Of a DNA stretch of 64,000 nucleotides, positions 35,560-50,100 are shown piece by piece. The stretch is taken from positions 263,039,843 to 263,103,842 of the forward strand of contig OX352774.1 of the NCBI GenBank assembly GCA_947095535.1, written 5' to 3'. The notes beneath the pieces are model-generated. The model worked only from the letters and a program-made list of their open reading frames with translations, had not been told where the DNA came from and searched no databases. Source of the DNA: Poecilobothrus nobilitatus. Taxonomy: Eukaryota > Arthropoda > Insecta > Diptera > Dolichopodidae. Each line of letters opens with the position of its first letter. The first letter of the stretch is position 1. The position numbers and the translations under genes are program-made.

Positions 35560-36560
35560 TGGATTCGCAATTTCGAATTCCAAAATCCAGCACTTTCGAT
35601 TTCCGCGCATTTTAAAATCCGGTATTGTGGAAGACCTGTGGTCTAATCCCGTGTTCTGGATTCTAAAACCCTGTATTTTTGTTTTAAATATCACGCTGGA
35701 TTTTCAAAATACGGTAAATGTGGTGAACTATAGGTCTTGTTTTGGCAGCTTAATAGGTTACATTTTTTAAAATAAAATATGGTATTAACAAAAAAACAGG
35801 TAAGTATTCCACCTATTAACAGCATATACAGAGTGTTACAGAGTATGCATATCAGTTTTTTAAATATTAAAAAAGCTAAATAACTAAAAAGGGCGTTTTT
35901 TATCGATTCGATTGGTGATGTTTTTAACTTCCGGAAAGAACTGAAAATGAAATTTTTAGATCCTTGATAGATTAGGAAATTCTTCTAAATCCACCATTTT
36001 TAAATTAGAAGGGATATTTTTCAATGCAAATTCGGATTCTACATCAAAAAATAAGAACTTTTGTTCTTATATCTTTTTTTAAAAACTAATAAAAATAAAA
36101 CAGAAATCTTTCATTTTTTTGTGCTTTTATAAATTAAAAAACTGATACGCATACACTGCGGCATCCTGTATATAAAAATTTTTATAATTTTCGTTAAAAT
36201 ATTAAATGAAATAAAATTGTATTCGGTCAAAATGTGTTTGAAGATACAAAAATTTATTTTTATTTTTAATATTTTTGGTATTTTATAAATGGGTATAGAT
36301 GTTACAAAATCCAATAAAGCAAAGGGATGTTTATCATCAAATCATCATTGTAAAGGGCGTCAAATATTTCAAGGAAAACCCAAATTACAGGATTTAGAAC
36401 TTATATCAGAATTGTGTTTACGGAATTTTATATTTGTGGATTTGTAACCTGGATTGGTATCCTCAGATTGTAGGTTTACGGTATTACATAAATTTACGGT
36501 AATTTCGTGATGTAGGATTTTGAGATGTGGGTTGTTAAACCACTGTCTAAACAAAATTAC
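35560..36560. repeat. possible old inverted-repeat element
   Basis: The ends (about 35570-35730 and 36360-36550) are less A+T-biased than the middle and carry similar short phrases such as AATCCGGTAT, AATCCTGTA and ACGGTA in opposite senses. Divergence is too great to prove a paired repeat by eye. Confidence 0.25.
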
Positions 36561-39413
36561 TAAAATGTTCTATGAATAAACAAATAAAATTTATCCATTA
36601 GCAAAATTACAATTTTTTAAAAGAGAAATCAATTTTATTTTACTGTAGAAATAATCTGTACTTGAATAATAGACTTAAATACAAAATTGTTTTAAAACAC
36701 TTTTTTTTTACCCAATGTTCCAAGTATTGCAATAATAAATCAAAATAAATATTAATAATAAATGCATCATATGGAATGCAATAAAATTTTTCTGATTCAT
36801 AGTAATTTTTTTTAGTAATTGCGCTTGAAATCAATAAAAGCCATTATTTGTTTTATGTTTTTTGTCTTCAATGTTAATTTTTAATTTAATTTATTATTTA
36901 TGAATAATACAATACATACATATTAAAAACCCAAGAATATTTTTTTTTTTTTAGTTTAGTTTAGGTATATAATGAAATCATTGTAATATTGAGGAGGCGT
37001 AAGTAGATTAAACACAAAACAAAGGAAAATTTTAAAGTTTAATATACCTAATAACTATATATAATAAACTTTGATGTCGTAATAAACAAAATATAAATGT
37101 TTAATATTTAAAAATCAACTAAAAAGTAATATAATTACCTAATTAAGTAATAAATATAATAAAAGTCGTAAATTAATAAATTCTATATAGAAAAATTAAA
37201 TTTAAAATTATAAATTTACATTACAAAAGTTTTGTTGAATTTATTTTAATATGCGTTTTTTATACATAAGGCGTGCATCAAAGGTATGCAAATTCATAAC
37301 TTAGAAACGTTTTTCTCTAAAAAAAAAATTGTGCAATTCAAGCCACTTAAAATAAAGAATTCGATTTAATATATATATATTTAAATATATATATATAGAA
37401 AATGAAATGATTTATTATATGCATTTAAAATTAGATTAGATTTACCTTCATAAAACTTTTGCTAATCTAATCAAAAAATTTAAAGGAAAATTGGAAAATT
37501 TTCTTGAAAAAAAAAAAAAAAAACTTTATTAATTTCATATTTATTTTGTTCTAAAATATAATTACACAATTTCTTAATTTTTTTTAAAATAAAATGAATT
37601 ATAACCTGTTTAAGAAGTTTTGGTGATGTCATACTAAAAATCAGAATACACTTACATATGTATAAAAAAGTGTCAGAATATACTTAGTTTTGATGAATGA
37701 AACATCACCTAATTTTTATTTGATAGTTTATGTAAAAAATCCTAACTAGGCAATTTTGAGTGAACACTACTTATTTGGTATGTATACATACTTAAGTGTC
37801 AAATTTTTTTAAGAAAAGGCTAAGACCAAAAAAGTGGAATTTAAAAGAATTTTTAAAAAACAAAACACTTTTACTTTTGAATTTTTTAATTCAAAAATAA
37901 AATTCACAGATATAAAATACTTAGGTATGCATATTTAGTTTTTGGTTAGGAGATAAATTTTATTATTTATTGAATTGCAAAATTTTGGGTTTAAATCTAA
38001 TTAAAGACTTGGCACTGCACTGAATTTGAGAAAATAATATTGAAGAAAATGAAAAAAAAAACCAAATATTTACTTACCTATTTTTTTTTTTTATTAAAAT
38101 ATTAAATATTAATTAGTAAATAAAAATTATAACATTGTTTTAATGAATAAAATTAAATTGAAGCAAAACAAAATGATTTTAAAGTTTTTTTTAATGTTTT
38201 TTAATGATAAGAAAATATTTTTTACCTAAATTATAATCTGACTACCTATAAAAATATGCTTCCTAGATAAATACATAAATTTTAATTTTACACTTTAATT
38301 CTTTTATTTTATATTAAAATAAATTTAAAATACAAAAAAAAAAAAACAAAAATTGAAAACGTGATAAAAATAATTTCACTTAACAAACAAAAAAAAAAAT
38401 AAAATTAAATGTGCATGTAAAATTTCATAGTGTTCATTTTCAATAATTTTAAAGTCAATTCAAGTGTGAAAAAAATAAATAAAAAAATATTCTTAGTACC
38501 TTTCTACACAATTATGTATTTTTTTTTTAAATTAATTGATTTTATTTATTTATTTATTTATGTTTTTTCTCTCAATATAATGTATCTTAAAGTTCATTGC
38601 ACTTTTTTTACAATCACTTTATAAACAATTAGAACAAATTTTTATAACTGTTATACAGTTTATATGTGCAAAGACATTTAATATTACATAATATACATAC
38701 ACAAATTAACATAAAACAACATAATTACACAGTATTTTTTATTCACTGAATTTTACATTAAAATAATTAAATTTAATTGACAGAATATCAAATTTTTTTA
38801 AAAAGTGTTCATACTTTTAAAGTATGTACCTACAATGAATATTTTTTTGTTCACAATATCAATCAAACAAAATAAAAAACCGAATAAAATCTTCTTTTGT
38901 TTCCGTTGTATAAAATTAAAAAAAAAATCACTACCGACTAAAGTGCTGATAATAATTTTTTTTAAATATAAGAATTAGAATTTGCAGAAAAACAAAAAAA
39001 AAAAAATTTAAAATATTATTTTTATTTTATATTTTATTACACAACTTTACTCTGTAGAGTAGCCAAGATCATACTAACAAAATTTTTATTGTTTATTGTT
39101 CTATCAAAGACAATATTTTAAAATACATAACATTGGTTTGGTTTTGGTAGTACTACTTTCATATTATGTTGATGGTTAATTTAATATATGAATCGTTATA
39201 TTATTATTCCCAATGTTTCTTTTTGATTCGAAAAAAAAAAAACAATTTTAAAACGTAAAATTAAAATCAAAAGATTCAATATAATAATATGTGAGCCGAT
39301 AGTTAATCCAGTAAACTTTGAGGTATTCTTTTAAAAAAAATAATTTTATACATATGTACCTATTTGTACTTAAAAAATTAAATTTCCTAAATTAACAATA
39401 TTAATGTCCGTTT
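36561..39413. other. intergenic, no gene seen
   Basis: A+T-rich with an (AT)n run near 37368-37396 and a (TTTA)n run near 38543-38560. Confidence 0.4.
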
Positions 39414-39905
39414 TGGATTTTTAGGATAGGTTGGAATTTTCGGAAGACACTATAGAGTATAAGTGTGAATTATCGAAAGACGCTATAGAGGAGTGAAACA
39501 AGCTCAAGTCTTCTATAAGTGTGAGGAACAATAAACATCAAACACTTAAAATGCATAAAATGGCTTTCTGTTATGACCTAACAATAGGTTATATGTCCTT
39601 CAGTATACTAATATCTATTGCTTGGTCAACGGAAGTAAATATTAGGGAATTAAAATTGGTTTCAAATTAACAGAATTATTGTGAACAAATGTTAACGCCT
39701 TTGTTCACCTTAAATCTTTGAACGTTGCATATATACTATTTAGAATTCTAGGGAAAACTTAACGAATAGAAGACGGTTTCACATTTGCGTGGTTCGTACT
39801 ACAAATGAATTTGCGATAGGTAAATCTTCTCATCAGAAGTTATTCATGAATTTGAACTACATAGGGATATGCAGCCGAAGCTTTAACTTATTTAAACGAT
39901 ATAAT
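39414..39905 (-). mobile_element. SINE-I long form, reversed copy
   Basis: Its reverse complement aligns with 15920-16240: a box B-like AGTTCAAATTC, GTAGTACGAACCACGCAAAT, CAATTTTAATTCCCTAAT and GTTGACCAAGCAATAGATAT. Its 3' part differs from the copy at 15870 and no A-rich tail was seen. Confidence 0.66.
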
Positions 39906-42119
39906 AAATTTTGTATTATTTGATTTTGTGGATTAGGTGGCTTAATTTAAAATTAAAATTGAGATAAGTCTTGTATAAGTGAATATACATCTCAGCGTGA
40001 TGTCAAATTATATCGGGTTAGTTACGCTTCGGTTAATTAGTTCCATTTCGTTTCCAGTTAGTTAGTTTTCGTTTTCCTTTTAGTTCTAAAACTAGAAACT
40101 AGTTTCAATAACTACAATATTTGTTTATATATAAATATTTGAAACTACAGAATACATATTACATATGCATTTAAATTTTCAGGAATTTGTAAGTTCTGCC
40201 AGTAACGGAAAATCAAATTGCATAAGCTTACAAAAATAGGATTTGATCAATAAGTGTTACGGTATGTTCTAATTTAGTTATAATTAAATTATATTTCATA
40301 TGACACCTTCTTTACAACTTTTAAAGTAAAATCAATAATTGATTTGAGATTTAACACGGATTAATATTTTATGTACGATATATGTACATATATGGTTAAC
40401 TAATAATTTAATATAGTAATGCAAATACCCAAAAAAAATCAGGATTTAATCAAAATACTATTTTACGATCAGGAGTTCAATGCTCTTTCGATGTTATAAA
40501 CAGAAAATAAAATTTTAAATACATTTTAGTAATTATTATTACTTATTTTTCAACAATAAGAAAATTTAAAATATATATGTACATACATATGTACATAATA
40601 TGTATTCATATAACAATATTTTTACGTATTTATATTTACAATATAATGAAACGTAAAAAGGAATAAAAATAAACAAAATTAATATTTTTTCTTGACTTAC
40701 AGAATATTATACAGTCGAGCCATAAGATTCTGACCTACTCACAAATACTAACAAACTCATATTAAACCATTTACAGTAATAAAATATTATTATGTTTATG
40801 AATAGGTATAAAAAAAAAAAAAAAAAGAACACATGTTTGTTGGTTTGGTGTTGGTGCGGTGGTTCTACAATATATTTATACACAGCATGTAACTATATAG
40901 TGAGCATATATTAATTGTTGCAATTTGATAAATGTACATATATAATAAAAATGGTAACCATACGTTTGATAAAATATGCGGAACAAATTTTTGTTTTTCT
41001 TGAGAATTGTGATGTTGATAATTTAATTCTTTCTCTTTCAATTTTGATTGTTTTATTTATTTAATTAATTTTTAAAAATTATTTTATGTATGTAGAACCT
41101 ATTTTTTGTTTCTTTTTTCAATTTTCAAAATAATTTTTCTATTAACTTTTATTATTTTATATTTTAATGTATATATGCATTACCTAGGTTATTTTGTTTT
41201 TTTTTTTAGTAAAATATGAGGATTCATCCCTTTCTAAAATAATTTTGAAGTTTTTATAGAATTTTAATTTTTTTTTTTATTGTTTTAAGTAAAAAAAGTT
41301 ACATATTTTTGTTTTGGTTCTCTGATCTTATAAATTAAAAATAAACTGGCTTATATTTTTATTATTTATCATTTATTATTTGTTTTTTTCTTTTAGATTG
41401 TTTTGATATTTTAGTAAAAGAAAAAAAACAAATCACGACCTTGACTGGTAAATTTTAAATATCTTTAAATACCTTGTATGTATATATGTAATGTATGTAC
41501 ATATGTATATAAAATCAAGAATTTTTTTCGTAAGATTCATGATGATATAGATTTTTGTTGATTTGCTAATTATTTATACCTATTGATTTTGAAAGAATAA
41601 AGAATTATCAATATAATAAAATAAATTAAAAAGATATACATTTATAAAAAGTTTTAGACATAAAGATTATTAAACCTGAATAAATTTTATTTTTTAATTA
41701 TAATACAGGAAAAACAGAAAACAACAAAGTTTTTTTTTAAATTGTGATCAAATTACTGAAAAATATCAGGTAAACAAAGTTATATATGTACCTATAATTG
41801 AAAAGATTAATTTTTTTTTATCCACTTCTTTTTTTTAATTAATTACTTCGTCTGCAATCTTTGCACCATTAATTTGTTCTTATATTAATTAAGGAATTAT
41901 TTGATTTTTTTTGGACAGAAAAAATAAGATTCTTATAATTATTGATAATTTTCATTAGTTCCATTATTACTATACTATATCTACGTAGGTATATGTACAT
42001 TATGTATAGGAATGATAATATTTATTATCTGGTGGCTATAATTATGACTTAACTGTGGTCTTAAATGATTGAAGAAAGGCAGCTGACCTATTATTCTTTT
42101 TGTTTTCCCTTTTCAATAA
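39906..42119. other. intergenic, no gene seen
   Basis: A+T-rich with ACATATGTA clusters near 40375-40395 and 40578-40600. Nothing is assignable. Confidence 0.4.
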
Positions 42120-42225
42120 CAGTGGCCGCACACGTCGTAAGAATAATTTCACCTGATGCCATTTATAGTCAGATCTGGAAAAGAAAGGTTATGTAGTTTT
42201 CATTGTCACATTTATGTTCGAAAAA
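42120..42225 (+). mobile_element. SINE-I short form fragment
   Basis: It reads CACGTCGTAAGAATAATT, then CATTTATAGTCAGATCTGGA, AAAGAAAGGTTATGTAG and TTGTCACATTTATG. These are the same ordered blocks as at 63520-63615. Its head and A-rich tail are lost. Confidence 0.62.
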
Positions 42226-45200
42226 AACGAATACCTCATATAGATAAACAAAATCCTTAAAATTTTAGATGTTTGCGTTAGTTATTACTTATTACTATTC
42301 ATGCAGCAATTGAAATCTACATACTTTTATGCGGGTGACATAAAATTCTTGTTTACATCTGATCGTAACAAAACTGAAATATTTAAATAAATAACGGGAA
42401 AGTTAAAATCCATTATGTTCTTTCTTTCTGGTCGTTAACTTTTTGTAAATAAGTACATACCAGATACTTATTATGTATGTAGTAATAAATATTTTTGCCG
42501 AGCTGAAGAATTTTATGTAGGGTAATTCTAAATACATATTTACCTAGCGTTACGCTAAAAGTTTATCTGTGATAATGACAAAAATGAATAGTTAAATTCA
42601 AAAAAAAAAAAATAATTTAAAACAAAGTGTTAACCAGCAATTTAAAGCCTCTCTACAAACTTAAAAATTTCTTTTGATTATTTAAATAATAATTAGCATT
42701 CAAATTTTTTTTTTTTTTGAGCTAAATGAAAACAATGAATATTTAAGTTTATTACACTTATGTACATATTAAGTATGTATTCATACATTACTTTTGTATG
42801 GTCATTTAATATTCTGCGAAAACTCTAAGAAATTCGTAATAATTTTTTAATTAACTTAAAAAAATAGTTTTGTTTTTTTAAAAATAGTTTAATTTAAATT
42901 GACGTAATAAGATAAAAACAAAAAAGTTTTTTTTTTAACTTAAGATTGTTATAATTATAACATATTAGTATTTTTATGGCTTTTCTTGGAATATTGTATT
43001 TTTTAAATATTATTATGATTTCTGAAATCAGTTTTTTTTTGTTTTTTATTAGAGTTCGTTAGTATTTTAATGGTATATATACATATACATATGTACATAT
43101 AAATAAATATTAAATTGATGAAAAAAAAAATGAATTTTTAAGACTTTAAAGGGATTTAATATTCAAAAATGTATTTTTTCTGCATCGATTATAAGTTCGC
43201 CTTATAAATAAGGCTACAAAATCAAAGAATTAGAAGATGAACAACAAAAAAATTGTTTTTAAATTGAATGGTCATTATTAAGTATAGCTGGTGTTCCTTT
43301 TCTTTTTTGTATTTTTTACAATGGTTTATTTTTTTTATCAAATGTAGGCATTTTCTCCATTTATCTTAAGTTCATTCACATATACATATTAATATGTATA
43401 TATTATGACGTATGTATGTAAATTGTTACTTAAATATAAAATGCAACCTACACAAAAATGATGATATTATATGCAATTTACGTGTTATTTTTTTTTTTTT
43501 TTTTTATCATAAAAAAATATTTGTTTAAATTATCATGCAAATTTCATTTTTAATATTAAAGCGAAATCACTACCTATAGGATATCACTATAATGTAATGA
43601 ATTTCTTCCATGTAGTAAATAAAAATGGATAACAATAGAATAGCATTATTCCAGATACATATGTATATACATTATACAAAATTATGTATAAAATGTACTT
43701 ATATTCAAGAACTTTAATTTAATGCATATATGAATAATCGGTTCATAGTACATTTTTAGATAATAAATAAACAATGGCTGATGTTGAAAAAAAAAAATAA
43801 ATATGTATGATAGTCAGTGTAAAAAAGTACTAAATTTTCATTCAATGGAACCGATTATTTTAACAATAACATTAAAAAAACATACGAAAAACAAAAATAA
43901 TAATGTTCGGACATTATTAAAAAAAACTAATGTTTTTGTTTTCTTTAAATAAATTATAAGAAAAATCACTATTTCCATTTTAAATTCAAATCAATTATAT
44001 CTAGCGTTGTTTAATTTTGTTTGGGTTTTTCCCAGTAGTTTTTCCTTTAAAAAAAATATGAAAATGAATAAGAAATTTGCTTATGAATTTATTAAGCATA
44101 TATTAAATTTTTAAAGAATTAAAGAGAAAAGGTTTTAAATTTACCATTAATTTGAGAAAATTTGTATTTGGTGAATCGTATAATTGAATTTTTAAATGTC
44201 GTACGAGTACATAATATTTATTCATATTTTATTCCTACTCTTTATTATAATTATAGTTCTTATTGAAAATTTTGAAAATATACTAAGTAAATAGTAAATA
44301 TTCCTTAAATCAAAAAAAAAACACAAATTGAAATTAGGATTTTATGTTTTACATATTATATTCATTTTTTTTTTGTTATAAAAAGATCAATTTTTACAAT
44401 ATGGCTGACTTCAGAATTGCATATATCTGAGGTATTACTACTTTTACTACAATGTAGATATAAACCATAAATATACAATGCATTTATTTACATTGCATAT
44501 AAAATTTTTGAAGTGTAAACATCTGTTTTTTTTTTTTTTTAAGAACATCCAATTTCATAATAAATTCAAACAAAAATAGATAAAAAAGATCAAAATACAA
44601 AACGATTTGAAATGTATAGTAAAGCAGCTATACTACAGTATATCAACAATTTTGAAGTTAGGGTATGTGTTAGGGATGATGAGATGAGTTTGAAAAATTC
44701 GTTGGTTAATATTTATCTAGCGTTATATTATAAATCTATGTAAGGTGATATTAGTATTTTAAGAAGGTATAGAGTTAAATATAGATTGGTATTTAAATTA
44801 TTATAAGTAAATAATTTTATTTATTATAAGTATTTTAAAATAGTTTCAACTATATTTGATCTGGTATTAATTATTTATTAAAATATTTATCAATTTTGGT
44901 TTTATTTCATTTTATTGTGAATCAATTTCATTAATCATCAATCAATCTGATTCTTTAATTTAATGATTCTTTTTATTTAATATAAGAATATTTGGAAAAC
45001 CTGGAAATTAAATTATTTGTAAAAAAAAACCTAAATGCAATCCAATACTCTTGATTTCGATTTTTTTTTCCAACTATGAGATAATAAAAGATTGTTTATA
45101 TGTGCTGTGTGCTGAATGTGTGCTGAAACCAAAGATGACAGTAGCTAAAACATTTTGTTTTTCTTTTGTAAGCAGACATATTATGTTCCAATATTAATAA

Positions 45201-45539
45201 TAAGGATCTAAAAAATTATTCAATTTAATGTCAAATGAGAATTAATTTTGTATTTATAAACGTTATATTTAGATAATATTGCATTAAAATATTCAAACAA
45301 CGGGTGATAGTTGAAGTAAAATACAGAAAAAAAAAGTTTTAAATTTTACGGTTACATTATAGGATAATTTATAGTTTATTTTATTTATTTATTTATATTA
45401 ATATTACATACATAAATGTAATGCAACATTATTGAACCATCGGCTACCAATGCCATTATAGATTTTTATACTATTATTAAATTATATACTAATATTATTT
45501 ATTTCGTTTATATTATATACTATATATTTACATTATATT
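42226..45539. other. intergenic, no gene seen
   Basis: A+T-rich; nothing assignable. Confidence 0.4.
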
Positions 45540-45624
45540 TGGTCGTAAGGGGGGTGCAGGGATCGAAGCCACACTCCTTCGGTTAATACGCCACACGCAT
45601 ACCCACTAGGCTACCGAAGCTCCA
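45540..45624 (-). mobile_element. SINE-I head with intact box A
   Basis: On the minus strand it reads GGAGCTTCGGTAGCCTAGTG and then GGCTTCGATCCC. TAGCCTAGTGGG fits the pol III box A consensus TRGCNNAGYNGG exactly, and the second block is a near match to box B. The 5' end GGAGC(C/T)TCGGT is the same as in the copy at 55154. The copy stops near CCTTACGACC, so it is the tRNA-derived half of the SINE. Confidence 0.78.
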
Positions 45625-47199
45625 ATCTATAGTTAAATTTACAATTACAGGACAATAAATTTGTTGAAATTGCATAGGTTAAGGCGTATAATTAATTATT
45701 TGGATGTTGAAAAGATATATCTAATATATGTCACGGTCTTTTTTCTTTCTTATTTTCAACAATTAGGCCAATAAGTTTGTCTATATTACAGATCCGAGTT
45801 TTTATATGGTTATATTAGTAATTTTTGAAAATATTAAGTCAAATTCAGTTTGATATCATCAAAAAGTTTCAATTTTGTAAGGCCTATATTTAAAGATGAT
45901 GTATTTAAAAAACATTAATATTGAGTTTTTCGTAACAAATGTATTTTGTCTTTTTTTTTTTTTAATATAAATTCATTTACACATTAATTCAAATATTAGA
46001 AAAATATTAATTTTGTTTTTTTTTTGTTTTTTATTTTATATAAAAATACATTTTACATTAGTTAATAATTCACCAATTTAATATTTAATTTTTTACTTAA
46101 TATATTATCTAAATATAAAACTACATATATAATATATTAATGTATATAATGCGTAAAAAAAAAATTTATTTATAAATTTGTTTTGTTTATTTTCGAATTA
46201 TTATTTTTTTTTTCTTTTTTTAATTTATGTTTTTTAATTTTTATAAATAATCGCAATGTATAAATTTATCACAAATAATTTATTTAATATTTTCTTTTAA
46301 TTTTTTTTTTTTTTGTTTAAATTTTATTTTTTATCATATAAAAAATTTTTAATTTAGTCTAATAAATTCTCTAATTAATTTGTTTTGATTTTTTATTTGA
46401 TATAATATTTAAACTTACACATCTATAAAAAGACACAAATGTGTTAAAAAATATATAAAGGACCAAAATTCCATCAAATACCCATATATATATATATATA
46501 TAAAAATTTTATAGTGAAAAATTTATGTAAATTTTACTGAATTCTTATATCTACGAAATATATAAACGAATAATTTATTTTGTCAATAATTTGTTATGGA
46601 GTTTTTACTTTTTTAGAAAGTAATGTATAATTAAATGTATTAAGAATTTTAAGGATTGATAAGGATAATCCAAAAAAAAAAAAAAGAACAAAAAGAAAAT
46701 TGGGACGATATATTTATTAAATACAAAATAGCAAACTAAAATTTGCTTTAATTAAAATAATTTTGTAATTCGACAACTTAAATTTGAAACCTCCTCAATA
46801 TGAACTTGTCAATTGAATCTTCGATTTATTTAATTGATTAAAAAATGAAAATATAAAAATTGAGGAAACCTTTTCTTGTTAACATTTCGGCTTCTATAAA
46901 ATAGAAGTTTTTAACCTTTGACCCTTAATTAAGAGATAGTTTTTTTAATAACGATACCTTATCTTGTCCATATAATATTAACAAATTACTTGAAAAATAT
47001 TTTGTTCATTTTTAAATTCAGTTTTTTTTTTTTTTTTTGTGTTTTGCAATTTTTAAATATTCTTTATTAACACAATATACCAATAGATACTATCTGAATT
47101 AATCAAGAAACTAAATAAAATAATAATTAAAAAAACTAAAAAAAAAACAAAAATGTAAGAAACTTTACTTATTCACATAAAATATATTACTAATAATTA
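45625..47199. other. 3' flank of ABCG-2, no gene seen
   Basis: Extremely A+T-rich, with an (AT)n run at 46483-46503. The sequence TTTATT at 47063-47068 reads AATAAA on the minus strand, about 135 nt past the ABCG-2 stop, and is a candidate poly(A) signal. Confidence 0.4.
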
Positions 47200-50100
47200 T
47201 TATCGTGTTGTTTTTAATTTCCATCTTAAGAATAAATATGCCGCAATTCTAAGAACAATAAATATAACAATTAAAGCAACAATATCTAAAGCAAAACTAG
47301 CATCAACCATATCTAATTCTTCAAGTGTTGTTAATGGTGATTTAAAATGACAATATGTTTGATAACATTTTAATTTTTCACGTTCATATCCATATGTTGC
47401 TAATGCAGTACCTTCAAAACCATAACGAATATATGATAAATATGTAATCCATCTTAAATAAACTGGTATCGCATCAAATGATACAAAGAATCCGGAGAAT
47501 AATAAAAATGGTACAGACATAACTGGAGCTAAAAATACACCATTTTGTACGTTCATTGCAGCACCCACAACTAAACCAACACTTTGTGCAACAAATGATA
47601 TTAATAAACAAATTCCCAAAAACATTGAAAATCTCCAAAATTCCCATGGTTGTGATGTAAAGTAATAAACAATTGATATATAAATTACACAAAATATTGC
47701 CTAAAAATATGCATTTTATTAATACAATTTCTTTTTTTTTTGATAATATAATCGTTATATTTTATTATTAAATACCTGAAATGGTATATCTGAAACAGTA
47801 ATTGCCAAATAATACGATTTTAACGAATACCATCGATTAAAGTTTTCCTTCAGCAAAACAGGTAATTCAAGTGGGACTAAAATTATATGCAAATGTTAAA
47901 TATTTTGTTAGTTTTATTCTAAATTTTAAATATAAAGAAAAAATATATAATAAAATTATGAATGTGTAAAGTTTCAATTGATTAGGTTTGATATATTTAA
48001 TGATTTTATTTTTTTCTTTTTGCTTGTTTATCTTGATACCAAGGTGGTATCTTTCAAATAATTGCCGTAGATATTATCTTCCAGTATTTATACATAGGGT
48101 ATAGGGAAAGGTGTTTGAATTATGCATTGTTAGGTAATAATGCGATCATTTGGAAGATTTTGCTATGATTAGAAGATTTTCTGTCCGAACCGAAAATTAA
48201 AAGTAATTAATAAATACCGCGTCTCCAATGGAGTAGCAGTATAATAAATAATATAAGGCGATTATATTTCTTTTAAAAGAGAATGATAATGAGAAGAGAA
48301 TGTCAGCTGCTATATAAAATAAACTTGCGTTTAATGTGAATATTTTGTAATGTAAATTCGTATATGCAAAAAAATACATTATAATATATTTCGCAATAGT
48401 TTTGTTTATACGTTTGTTTACAACTTACATGATAAAATTGTAATTGTCATTGAAGTGTACATCAAGAATAACATGTTAAAGAATAAGAAACCTAAATTAC
48501 TGAGTACTTTAGCTCCATCATTTCCAATATCATAATAGAGAGCACCAATTAAAAATCCAACCAATAAATGCGCAAATAATCGCAGATACATTAAAGTCTA
48601 AAATAATAAAACAAAAAATAATTATTTCTAATAAAACATTTAAATTACAAAATTTAAAAAAATTTTACCCAATCTCTGTAACTGAATAATAATGTACGTT
48701 TTAATACAACCCAAAATTGATGAAATTGAGATGTTGGATATCTTTCTGGTGATGTTATATCGGGTGCTAATAATGCTGATCTAACACCATCTTCACGTTC
48801 CATTTCAATTACCATTGATTCACCTTTAGTTTGACTTTGAACTCCATTTGTAATTGATTCTTTAACAATATCATTAACAATATTTTTATTTAATAATTCG
48901 GCTGCATTTATTGCTGCTGTTGTATCATTTGTTAAATCATTAATTTTATGATTTTCTGTTGATGTTATACCATTTGAATTTAAACTGTTTTTATCATTTG
49001 ATGCTTGTGTATTAGTTACTTTAATTAAATTTCTCATTTTAATATTTTCGGTATCAACAGCTGTTCTAATATCACGTGCTCCATTATCAATTGCATCAAC
49101 TAATTTTCTAGTATGTTCACCATGTTCACCGCATGCAACTTCAATAATAAAACTGGCAGGATTGTGATAACTTGGGCATTCTAAACCTAAATTACCCAAG
49201 AAAGGCACTAAATGTTTTGTACTACCCTGATAAACACATTGTCCATCGGCTAATGTATATAATTGATCAAACATTTCAAATAAACGTGCAGATGGTTGAT
49301 GAATTGTACAAATAATTGTACGACCACCATCAGCTAACATTTTTAATAAATGTATACATTGAAAACATGTTGAACTATCCAAACCAGATGTTGGTTCATC
49401 AAAGAACATAATCGGTGGATTATTAACCAATTCTAAGGCAATTGATAAACGTTTCTTTTGTCCACCAGATAAGTTTCGGCTTAAGGTATTAGAATGTTCA
49501 TCAATATTTAAAGTTTGTAAAATATCATCAATCTAAAATAGAAAATATATATTTCAAATTAGAAATAATCCGTTTAGTAAAATAGTTTTAAAAGTATTAA
49601 ATTAAATAAAAATTTATGATAATATTTACCACAGCTTGTTTTTCTTGTTTATTAAATTTCTTATTATTTAATTTTAAATTTGCTGCGACTGTCATTGCTT
49701 CCATAACAGTTAAATTACCATGCAATTGATTATCTTGCATAATGTAAGCAGATAATTTTCGGAATACACTTAAGTTTCTTTCATTTCCATTCATTGTTAT
49801 TGAACCTTCAATGTTTGTAGTTCTAAAATAAAAAAAAAATTTAATGAATTTAATATTTTGTTTAAATTTTTAGAAATAAAAAGAAGGATTCTGCAATTAT
49901 GTCAATAATTCGAAATAATAAAATTAAAGCTAAATAATTTAATAAATTTATAAGATTGCTAAACCGATATAAATAAAAAGTAAAGTATTATTATATAATT
50001 TAAATAAAAGTCAAGTAAATACTTTTTGTTTTAAAAATGCTCCATTTTAAGGCTACTAAAGTAGTTAAAGTATCAACCTTCATCCTAACTTTTTATACTT

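Noticed and set aside
47474..47692. Second minus-strand frame over the last ABCG-2 exon
   Set aside because: It is an alternative frame of the real exon 47200-47700, which gives a conserved ABCG C-terminus.
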